Source of the DNA: Aquificaceae bacterium
GTDB lineage: Bacteria; Aquificota; Aquificia; Aquificales; Aquificaceae
Assembly: GCA_015492115.1 (NCBI GenBank)
Contig: WGFS01000217.1
Span: 1-9,354, forward strand
Length of the DNA stretch: 9,354 nt
Reading direction: 5' to 3'
Both the position numbers and the translations under genes were made by a program. The notes under the pieces were generated by a model. It was given only the letters and a program-made list of their open reading frames with translations, was not told the DNA's origin and searched no databases. This document shows positions 1-5,115 of the stretch, one piece after another (the stretch's first letter is position 1; every line of letters starts with the position of its first letter).

Positions 1-4
1 AATC

Positions 5-289
5 TCATGAGAACCTCTCCCTGAAAAGTTTCTCAAACTCGTCGTAGTCTCTGCACACCACAAAGACCTCCTGAATGGAGGTTCCGTTCTTGTACAGGAG
101 CTTGTAACCGCTGAGAGTTCTGTACTTCAGGAAGAGCCCCTTGGAGCCTCTCCCCCTGTTCTGTCTAACGATCCTTCCGGGGATTATGCTCTCAACCACC
201 TCCCAGCTTCCCAGTTCCTCCAGGAGGCTGTCAAGTCCTTCAAGGAGGTGATGTTCAACCTTGAGCTTACCGCTCCTTCTCCTCCGCAT
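5..289 (-). CDS. DUF2103 family protein (putative metal-binding, unknown function)
   Basis: A 94-residue protein. It resembles the DUF2103 (COG4031) family of small prokaryotic proteins: an N-terminal basic patch (MRRRRSGKLK), a His pair (H13, H14) where family members carry an HxxH-like stretch, then LEGLDSLLEELG, the PGRI motif (residues 37-40), GYKLLYKNGTSIQEVFVV (61-78) and an acidic/aromatic C-terminal helix. The GGxKLxARxGxxxQEVFV-type core is the strongest match. The family has been called metal-binding by prediction only, and no reaction is known. I chose the ATG at 289 because the reading frame further upstream runs into the rpsB leader and gives non-family sequence. No good SD sequence precedes this ATG, so a leaderless or very short-leader mRNA is possible. 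It is divergent from rpsB. Family call from recalled motifs, fairly sure; function unknown. Confidence 0.72.
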   Translation of the reverse strand: MRRRRSGKLKVEHHLLEGLDSLLEELGSWEVVESIIPGRIVRQNRGRGSKGLFLKYRTLSGYKLLYKNGTSIQEVFVVCRDYDEFEKLFRERFS

Positions 290-291
290 GA

Positions 292-298
292 TATAATA
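292..298. promoter_or_regulatory. Probable -10 element of the rpsB operon, readable on both strands
   Basis: TATAAT at 292-297 is a perfect sigma70-type -10 hexamer on the plus strand. It places an rpsB transcript start near 304 and gives a leader of about 79 bases. No convincing TTGACA-like -35 lies 16-18 bases upstream. The complementary strand reads TATTAT at 298-293, but that would start transcription inside the divergent DUF2103 gene. A weaker TATCTT at 303-298 on the minus strand is better spaced for that gene. Confidence 0.5.
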
Positions 299-315
299 AG
301 ATAGCTTAGAACGCA

Positions 316-372
316 CCCTTCCCGCTTGGGTTGCCCGGACGGGTTCATCGGGAAGGGGAGGCAAAACCCAAG
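316..372 (+). promoter_or_regulatory. rpsB 5' leader with two perfect interlocking stems (possible S2 autoregulatory pseudoknot)
   Basis: Two uninterrupted complementary pairs are visible. Stem A pairs 316-324 (CCCTTCCCG) with 349-357 (CGGGAAGGG), 9 of 9. Stem B pairs 325-332 (CTTGGGTT), inside the loop of stem A, with 365-372 (AACCCAAG), 8 of 8. The 3' strand of stem B covers the first three bases of the rpsB SD (370-378). A small hairpin (333-336 with 341-344, loop GGAC) sits in the stem A loop. A and B together make a pseudoknot, or they alternate. The linker between the two 3' strands is only 7 bases, so simultaneous formation is tight. S2-mediated feedback on the rpsB-tsf leader is established in E. 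coli; its operation here is inference. Confidence 0.55.
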
Positions 373-378
373 GAGGTG
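370..378 (+). promoter_or_regulatory. Shine-Dalgarno site of rpsB
   Basis: AAGGAGGTG is a nine-base match to the usual 16S 3' tail, four bases before the ATG at 383. It fixes the rpsB start and excludes the longer in-frame TTG start at 326. Its first three bases are also the end of leader stem B. Confidence 0.9.
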
Positions 379-382
379 TGAG

Positions 383-1207
383 ATGGCGGTAGTTTCTATG
401 AAGGAGCTCCTGGAAGCAGGAGTTCACTTTGGACACTCCAAATCCAGGTGGAATCCCAAGATGGCACCCTACCTTTACGGTGTCAAGAACGGGATCCACA
501 TAATTGACCTCAACAGGACTCTCGTTCTGCTGGAGGAAGCCTACAACTTCGTATCGGACAGCGTCGCTCAGGGTGCTGAGATAATATTCGTCGGCACCAA
601 GAGGCAGGCTAAGGAGATCATAAGGGAAGAGGCTGAGAGGTGCGGAGCCTACTACGTGAATGAGAGGTGGGTAGGTGGACTGCTCACCAACTTCCAGACT
701 GTCAGGAGGAGCATCCAGAAGCTCAACAAGCTTGAGAGGATGGAGGCTGAAGGGGTATTTGAGGTTCTCCCCAAGAAGGAGGTGAGAAGGCTCAGGAGGC
801 AGATGGAGAAGATGAGGAAGCTGTACGGCGGTATAAGGGAGATGGCAAAGCTTCCCGACCTAATGTGGATCGTTGATACCGTCAGAGAGTCCATAGCTAT
901 ACAGGAGGCGAAGAAGCTCGGAATACCTGTGGTCGCGATAGCGGACTCCAACTGCGACCCAGACGTCATAGACTACCTGATTCCCGGTAACGACGACGCC
1001 ATAAAGTCTATAAAGCTCCTCACCTCAAAGATAGCCGACGCTGTGGTAGAGGGCAGGACGAGGAAGGAGAGCGCGGAGGAAGAGGCTCCCAAGAGGGAGA
1101 GGAAAGTTGTTACCGTTGAAGAGCATGAGAAGGAGCTCTTTGAGAAGGCTATGGCTATGTCCGAGAAGTATGAGGAGATAGACAAGGATACGGTGGACTA
1201 CGAGTGA
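383..1207 (+). CDS. rpsB: 30S ribosomal protein S2
   Basis: A 274-residue small-subunit ribosomal protein that binds late in 30S assembly, is needed for S1 docking and sits at the head-body junction. The family core is complete: MKELLEAGVHFGH (6-18), RWNPKMAPYLYG (22-33), IHIIDLNRT (38-46), FVGTKRQA (69-76), ERWVGGLLTNF (94-104), a central coiled-coil hairpin (about 110-155), LPDLMWIVD (157-165), EAKKLGIPVVAIADSNCDPD (175-194) and YLIPGNDDA (198-206). A charged tail of about 50 residues rich in Glu/Lys/Arg follows the core, longer than in minimal S2 proteins. The start is fixed by a perfect SD. First gene of the translation operon; its TGA overlaps the ATG of a miniprotein. Probably regulated through the structured leader at 316-372. 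Confidence 0.98.
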   Translation: MAVVSMKELLEAGVHFGHSKSRWNPKMAPYLYGVKNGIHIIDLNRTLVLLEEAYNFVSDSVAQGAEIIFVGTKRQAKEIIREEAERCGAYYVNERWVGGLLTNFQTVRRSIQKLNKLERMEAEGVFEVLPKKEVRRLRRQMEKMRKLYGGIREMAKLPDLMWIVDTVRESIAIQEAKKLGIPVVAIADSNCDPDVIDYLIPGNDDAIKSIKLLTSKIADAVVEGRTRKESAEEEAPKRERKVVTVEEHEKELFEKAMAMSEKYEEIDKDTVDYE

Positions 1208-1299
1208 TGTTTGTAGCCCTTGTCATGGGAACCTGTCTGGTTTCCTGTGCGCTGGCAAGCTACTGGCTTTATAGAAAAATTGAGAGCTTGGAGGTTTGA
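1207..1299 (+). CDS. Unannotated 30-residue single-pass membrane miniprotein between rpsB and tsf
   Basis: The frame opens with an ATG overlapping the rpsB stop (TGATG) and closes with TGA at 1297-1299, filling the rpsB-tsf gap almost exactly. The peptide begins MFVALVMGTCLVSCALASYW and ends LYRKIESLEV. Residues 2-22 are hydrophobic and free of charge, followed by RK and an acidic tail, the layout of a small single-span membrane protein with the basic side in the cytoplasm. A weak GGTGG lies ten bases upstream, and translational coupling to rpsB is likely. The tsf SD (GGAGG, 1290-1294) is inside its last codons. No family is recognised. It could instead be a chance frame in a spacer, but the exact fit, overlapping start and clean hydrophobic pattern argue for a real gene. 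Confidence 0.5.
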   Translation: MFVALVMGTCLVSCALASYWLYRKIESLEV

Positions 1300-1301
1300 G
1301 A

Positions 1302-2168
1302 ATGGCTGTGAGTATGGCTGATGTTAAGAAGCTCAGGGAGATGACCGGGGCTGGCATGCTTGACTGTAAGAAGGCTCTGGAAGAAGCTCAGGGTGATATA
1401 GAGAAGGCTAAGGAGATACTGAGGGTTAAAGGTCTTGCAAAGGCTGAGAAGAAGGCTGGAAGGGAGACAAAGGAAGGTCTCATAAGGGTAAAGGTAACCG
1501 AGGACAGAAAGAAGGGTGCTCTTATAGAGCTCAACTGTGAGACGGACTTTGTCGCAAGAAACGAGGAGTTTCAAAAGCTTGCTGATGACATCCTTGAGCA
1601 TATCCTCTCTCTTGAAGAGAACGCCAACAGAGAAGGAGAAGGTGCGGACATACTTTCCCAGAAGTTCTTCAGGGACGAGAGCAAGACGGTTGAGGAGCTC
1701 ATAAAGGAGGCGATAGCGAAGATAGGTGAGAACATAAGGCTCACCAGATACTGCAGGTACGACACCGAGGATTACCTTCACTCTTACCTGCATGGAGGCG
1801 GAAGGATAGGGGTTCTCCTTGACTTTAAGGCTCCCGGACTTGGAGATGACGTTCTCAGGCTCGTTCAGGACGTTGCAATGCAGATAGCTGCGATGAGACC
1901 CGAGTTCGTGAGCGTTGAGACCATCCCGGCGGAGGTTCTTGAAAGGGAGAAGAAGATACTCATGGAGCAGGCTAAGCAGGAGGGGAAGCCTGAGCACATC
2001 CTTGAGAAGATAGTACAGGGTAAGCTCAAGAAGTTCTATCAGGAGAAGGTTCTCCTTGAGCAGGCTTTCATAAAGGACGATAAGAAGACCGTCGGGCAGG
2101 TCATAAAGGAGTCAGGACTTGGCGTTGAGATAAAGAGGTTCTGCAGGTTTGAGCTCGGTGGGCTCTGA
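1302..2168 (+). CDS. tsf: Translation elongation factor Ts
   Basis: A 288-residue guanine-nucleotide exchange factor for EF-Tu, releasing GDP in the cytosol. The N-terminal UBA-like module (about 1-45) carries LREMTGAGMLDCKKALEEA. The core contains ELNCETDFVARNEEF (76-90) with the TDFVARN signature that contacts EF-Tu. The two core subdomains show the parallel elements IRLTRYCRY (145-153) and VEIKRFCRF (275-283), and SYLHGGGRIGVLLDF (161-175) is typical. Length is normal for bacteria and longer than the Thermus-type short form. The ATG at 1302 is chosen because GGAGG at 1290-1294 is seven bases upstream; the ATG at 1314 would be too far. The stop overlaps the pyrH start (TGATG). Confidence 0.98.
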   Translation: MAVSMADVKKLREMTGAGMLDCKKALEEAQGDIEKAKEILRVKGLAKAEKKAGRETKEGLIRVKVTEDRKKGALIELNCETDFVARNEEFQKLADDILEHILSLEENANREGEGADILSQKFFRDESKTVEELIKEAIAKIGENIRLTRYCRYDTEDYLHSYLHGGGRIGVLLDFKAPGLGDDVLRLVQDVAMQIAAMRPEFVSVETIPAEVLEREKKILMEQAKQEGKPEHILEKIVQGKLKKFYQEKVLLEQAFIKDDKKTVGQVIKESGLGVEIKRFCRFELGGL

Positions 2169-2890
2169 TGGAGGAAAAGCCAAGGTACGGGAGGATACTC
2201 CTGAAGCTTTCGGGGGAGGCTTTTGCGGGAGAGCAGGGTTACGGCATAGACCCCGGCTTTCTGGAGTACATATCCCATGAGATAAAGAGCGTCCACGAGC
2301 TCGGTGTTGAGATAGCTATAGTTATAGGTGGGGGAAACATATTCAGGGGATTTCAGGGAGAAGGAATAGGAATAGACAGGGCTACCGCTGACTACATGGG
2401 TATGCTTGCGACAGTGATAAACGCCCTCGCTCTCCAGTCTGCCTTAGAGAGGCACGTGAAGATTCCCACGAGAGTTCTCTCCGCAATTGAGATGAGGCAG
2501 GTCTCGGAACCCTACATAAGGAGAAGGGCTGTAAGGCACCTTGAGAAGGGTAGGATCGTCATATTCGCAGGCGGGACGGGAAATCCGTTCTTCTCAACCG
2601 ATACCGCTGCAGCCCTCAGAGCTGCGGAGATATCCGCCGAGGTTCTGCTCAAGGCGACCAAGGTGGGGGGTATATACGACAAGGACCCCGAAAAGCACCC
2701 CGATGCTGTTCTCATAAGGGAGATAAGCTACCTTGAGGTTATAAACAGAGGCATAAGGGTGATGGATCACACCGCCCTCACCATGTGCAAGGAGAACAGG
2801 ATTCCTATAATAGTTTTTAATATTAGGGAGAAGGGAAACCTCAGGTCGGTGATTCTCGGCGAAGAGATAGGCTCGGTCGTAAGGGGGTGA
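2168..2890 (+). CDS. pyrH: UMP kinase
   Basis: A 240-residue bacterial-type UMP kinase of the amino-acid-kinase fold (ATP + UMP to ADP + UDP), a hexameric cytosolic enzyme and a committed step in pyrimidine nucleotide synthesis. Visible motifs: LLKLSGEAF (11-19, phosphate binding), GGGNIFRG (54-61), ADYMGMLATVINALAL (74-89), GGTGNPFFSTDTAAALRAAE (135-154, UMP and ATP sites), ATKVGGIYDKDP (163-174) and VMDHTALTMC (198-207). It starts at the ATG overlapping the tsf stop by one base, and the pair is probably translationally coupled. Position between tsf and frr is the classic bacterial order. Confidence 0.98.
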   Translation: MEEKPRYGRILLKLSGEAFAGEQGYGIDPGFLEYISHEIKSVHELGVEIAIVIGGGNIFRGFQGEGIGIDRATADYMGMLATVINALALQSALERHVKIPTRVLSAIEMRQVSEPYIRRRAVRHLEKGRIVIFAGGTGNPFFSTDTAAALRAAEISAEVLLKATKVGGIYDKDPEKHPDAVLIREISYLEVINRGIRVMDHTALTMCKENRIPIIVFNIREKGNLRSVILGEEIGSVVRG

Positions 2891-2896
2891 GATGAG

Positions 2897-3451
2897 ATGG
2901 TGCAGGAGATAGAGGACATACTGAAAGAGACAGAGAAGGACATGAAGAAGAGCGTTGAGCACTTCAGGGGTGAGATAGCGGGTATAAGGACTGGAAGGGC
3001 ATCCACAGCCCTCGTTGAGGAGCTCAAGGTTGAGTACTACGGTTCTAAGGTTCCCATCAAGCAGTTGGGTAATATATCCATACCAGAACCCACGCAGATA
3101 ATGATACAGGTGTGGGATGCAAACGCCATACCTGCCATAGAGAAGGTTATAAGGGAGGAGCTGAACCTGAACCCCAACACCCAGGGGAACGCCATAAGGA
3201 TAAACCTTCCCCCTCTGACCGAAGAGAGGAGGAAGGAGCTTGCAAAGATGTTACATAAGCTGGCTGAAGAGGCCAGGGTCGCTGTGAGAAACATCAGGAG
3301 GGATGCAAAGGACATGATTGAGGAGCTTGAGGGCATATCTGAGGATGACAAGAAGAGAGCCCTTGAAAGGCTCCAGAAGCTCACAGACAGATACATAGAG
3401 GAGATAAACAGACTCCTTGAAGCAAAGGAAGAGGAGATAATGACCGTATGA
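2897..3451 (+). CDS. frr: Ribosome recycling factor
   Basis: A 184-residue protein, the standard family length, which with EF-G splits the post-termination ribosome. The long three-helix domain I is formed by residues 1-30 and about 108-184. The hinge and domain II (31-105) start at RTGRAST. Signature stretches are SIPEPTQIMIQVWD (61-74), GNAIRINLPPLTEERRKEL (97-115) and EEARVAVRNIRRDA (124-137). GGGGGTG at 2883-2889, overlapping the end of pyrH, serves as SD for the ATG at 2897; the ATG at 2892 is out of frame. The stop overlaps the next gene's start as ATGA. Confidence 0.97.
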   Translation: MVQEIEDILKETEKDMKKSVEHFRGEIAGIRTGRASTALVEELKVEYYGSKVPIKQLGNISIPEPTQIMIQVWDANAIPAIEKVIREELNLNPNTQGNAIRINLPPLTEERRKELAKMLHKLAEEARVAVRNIRRDAKDMIEELEGISEDDKKRALERLQKLTDRYIEEINRLLEAKEEEIMTV

Positions 3452-3969
3452 TATTCAGTCGCGACGTACTGGTTGGCATAGCGGTAGCCCTCCTCATAGC
3501 TCTCGGGGTAGGTGGCTTTAACTACTGGAAGAGGTATCAGGAGGAGAGGCTGGACAGGGTCGCTGAGCTCGTGTATCTCTACGAGAAGGGTAAGCTCAAG
3601 AAGGAAGAAGTTGAGCCCAAGGTGAAGGGAACGCCCCTATATCCCTACTTTCTATCGCTTACGGGGGCAAGTCCTTCGGATATAGTGGCGCACCTCAAAG
3701 ATGAGGATCTCAAGAAGCTCTTTTCTGAGAAGGAAGCCTTCGCTTACTATGTTCAGAAAAAGTACGACCGGGCTCTTAACAAACTCTCCCTTATAGGGAA
3801 GGGAGACTTCAACTACCCATCCGCCCTGCTTCTAAAAGCCTTTGTGTATGAAGATAAGGGGGAGAAAAAGGAGGCGCTGAGCCTTTACGGGGATATAATC
3901 AAATCCTACGCTGGCTCTTACTTTGCGAGGATAGCCCGCGCTCGTCTCTATACCTTGGGAAACCCTTAA
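3448..3969 (+). CDS. Membrane-anchored TPR-like protein of unknown function
   Basis: A 173-residue protein with one N-terminal transmembrane segment (about 7-25, VLVGIAVALLIALGVGGF) followed by KR, then a helical soluble part. Residues about 120-157 (YPSALLLKAFVYEDKGEKKEA then LSLYGDIIKSYAG) fit one TPR unit, and 94-115 (EKEAFAYYVQKKYDRALNKL) looks like a preceding helical repeat. The layout is like YfgM/TPR_21-type periplasmic scaffolds: an inner-membrane anchor with an extracytoplasmic TPR domain. That likeness is structural inference, not a family match. The start ATG overlaps the frr stop (ATGA), so it is coupled to the translation operon and ends it. Its stop overlaps the convergent DUF5335 gene by four bases. 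Nothing catalytic is visible. Confidence 0.85.
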   Translation: MIFSRDVLVGIAVALLIALGVGGFNYWKRYQEERLDRVAELVYLYEKGKLKKEEVEPKVKGTPLYPYFLSLTGASPSDIVAHLKDEDLKKLFSEKEAFAYYVQKKYDRALNKLSLIGKGDFNYPSALLLKAFVYEDKGEKKEALSLYGDIIKSYAGSYFARIARARLYTLGNP

Positions 3970-4304
3970 CCCGGAAGCGCTGGAGCGGGTTTGAGTCTCA
4001 AAAGAAACCTCGTGCCGTCTTCTTTCACCACCTCTACAGACTTTAGCGAGCTCCCTTCCTCCTCCACGTATATCTCTACTGGATTCTGGATGAGGTGGTC
4101 ATGCTTCCCTTCCTCAAACTGGACTTCAAAGACGTTATCCTTGGGGTCGTAAGAAAGACCCTCCAGAAAGCTCCACTCCACCTCAACCTGATCTCCGAGG
4201 TCTTCGCTCACCACCTCAAGCTGTCCCTCAACACCCTTCAGGTTCTTGGAAACGCTGTCAAAGAAGTTCTCCCACTGTTCCCTGTCGAGCTTCCTGGTAG
4301 CCAT
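3966..4304 (-). CDS. DUF5335 family protein
   Basis: A 112-residue soluble acidic protein. The pattern matches what I recall of DUF5335: an N-terminal LDREQWENFFDSVSKNLKG (6-24), then GDQVEVEWSFLEGLSYDPKD (37-56), a short beta region with HDHLIQNPVEIYVEE (68-82) and a C-terminal EDGTRFLLRLKP strand pair (95-106). The family is a small alpha/beta protein of unknown function found in varied bacteria. It is transcribed alone, divergently from surE, and faces the TPR-like gene end to end. The ATG at 4304 is fixed by GAGGAGGTG five bases upstream. No catalytic residues or metal ligands can be named. Real gene, very likely; family call good but from memory. Confidence 0.8.
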   Translation of the reverse strand: MATRKLDREQWENFFDSVSKNLKGVEGQLEVVSEDLGDQVEVEWSFLEGLSYDPKDNVFEVQFEEGKHDHLIQNPVEIYVEEEGSSLKSVEVVKEDGTRFLLRLKPAPALPG

Positions 4305-4309
4305 CTGCC

Positions 4310-4317
4310 CACCTCCT
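4310..4317 (-). promoter_or_regulatory. Shine-Dalgarno site of the DUF5335 gene
   Basis: Read on the minus strand this is AGGAGGTG, five bases before the ATG at 4304. It makes the coding call firm and contrasts with the absence of any SD before surE on the other side of the same gap. Confidence 0.85.
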
Positions 4318-4352
4318 CGTTTTTGTCCTCATCCACTCTTTAATTTAATCCT

Positions 4353-4359
4353 TAAAATA
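4353..4359. promoter_or_regulatory. Probable two-way -10 element between the DUF5335 gene and surE
   Basis: On the plus strand TAAAAT (4353-4358) is seven bases before the surE ATG, so transcription would begin at or next to the A of the start codon. On the minus strand TATTTT (4359-4354) would give the DUF5335 gene a leader of about 43 bases containing its SD. No clear -35 is seen on either strand. Nothing else is recognisable in the 61-base gap. Confidence 0.45.
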
Positions 4360-4365
4360 CTCCCT

Positions 4366-5115
4366 ATGCCTTTAATTTTGATAACAAATGACGATGGGTA
4401 CTTCTCTGAAGGTATAAAGGCACTCCGCGAAGCCCTCAGCTCTCTGGGAAGGGTGGTTGTGGTTGCTCCGGACAGAAACCTCAGCGGTGTGGGACACTCC
4501 CTCACCTTTACAATGCCCTTGAGGCTCAGAAAGGTAGAGGAGGATTTCTACGCTGTCGTGGACGGAACACCTGCGGACTGCATACACCTTGGCTACCATG
4601 TGATACTTGAGGGTGAGAAGCCTGACCTCGTGTGTGCGGGAATAAATGAGGGTCCAAACCTGGGTGAGGACATAACCTACTCAGGGACGGTATCGGGAGC
4701 TATGGAGGGGAGGATACTCGGCATACCTTCCATCGCCTTCTCTGCCTTTGGAAGGGGAGACATAATGTTCAACGAAGTGGCAAAGTCCTGCAAGAGGGTG
4801 GTTGAGAAGGTTCTCGACCAGGGTATGCCTGAGGATACTTACCTTAACGTTAACGTTCCCAACCTGAGCCACGGTGAGGTAAAGGGTATAAGGCTGACAA
4901 GACAGGGAAAGAGGGAGTACAGGGAGAAGGTCTTCAGGTACATAGCCCCCTACGGGGAGTCTCTCTACTGGATAGCTGCGGAGGAGTTCGGATGGAGCCC
5001 GGAGGAAGGTACCGACTACTGGGCTGTTCTCAACGGGTATATATCCGTAACTCCGTTACAGCTTGACCTTACCAACTACAGAGCTATCAGAGAGATTAAA
5101 TTCATAGAAGAATGA
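4366..5115 (+). CDS. surE: 5'/3'-nucleotidase SurE
   Basis: A 249-residue metal-dependent survival phosphatase that dephosphorylates nucleoside 5'- and 3'-monophosphates. Family landmarks: LITNDDGY (5-12, metal ligands D9 and D10), VVAPDRNLSGVGHSLT (32-47, with metal ligand S40), VDGTPADCIHLG (65-76), DLVCAGINEGPNLG (87-100, metal ligand N94) and YSGTVSGAMEG (105-115). Length is normal. The start is set by the family N-terminus (hydrophobic strand directly followed by NDDG); the longer frame upstream reads back through the DUF5335 gene. No SD precedes the ATG while a -10-like box ends seven bases before it, so the mRNA is probably leaderless. The stop overlaps murF as ATGA. Confidence 0.97.
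   Translation: MPLILITNDDGYFSEGIKALREALSSLGRVVVVAPDRNLSGVGHSLTFTMPLRLRKVEEDFYAVVDGTPADCIHLGYHVILEGEKPDLVCAGINEGPNLGEDITYSGTVSGAMEGRILGIPSIAFSAFGRGDIMFNEVAKSCKRVVEKVLDQGMPEDTYLNVNVPNLSHGEVKGIRLTRQGKREYREKVFRYIAPYGESLYWIAAEEFGWSPEEGTDYWAVLNGYISVTPLQLDLTNYRAIREIKFIEE

Noticed and set aside
333..352. GGTTCAT in the rpsB leader resembling a tRNA T-arm
   Set aside because: No acceptor, anticodon or D stems can be drawn around it; the bases are better explained by stem A and its small inner hairpin.
326..382. Upstream in-frame TTG extension of rpsB by 19 codons
   Set aside because: The ATG at 383 has a perfect SD and matches the S2 N-terminus; the extension would translate the structured leader and has no SD.
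1269..1997. A 242-codon open frame on the minus strand opposite tsf
   Set aside because: It lies wholly opposite a conserved tsf, has Leu/Ser-rich low-information sequence typical of an antisense shadow, and no SD.
2594..2962. Minus-strand frame opposite pyrH and frr
   Set aside because: Antisense shadow of two certain genes; composition is not protein-like.
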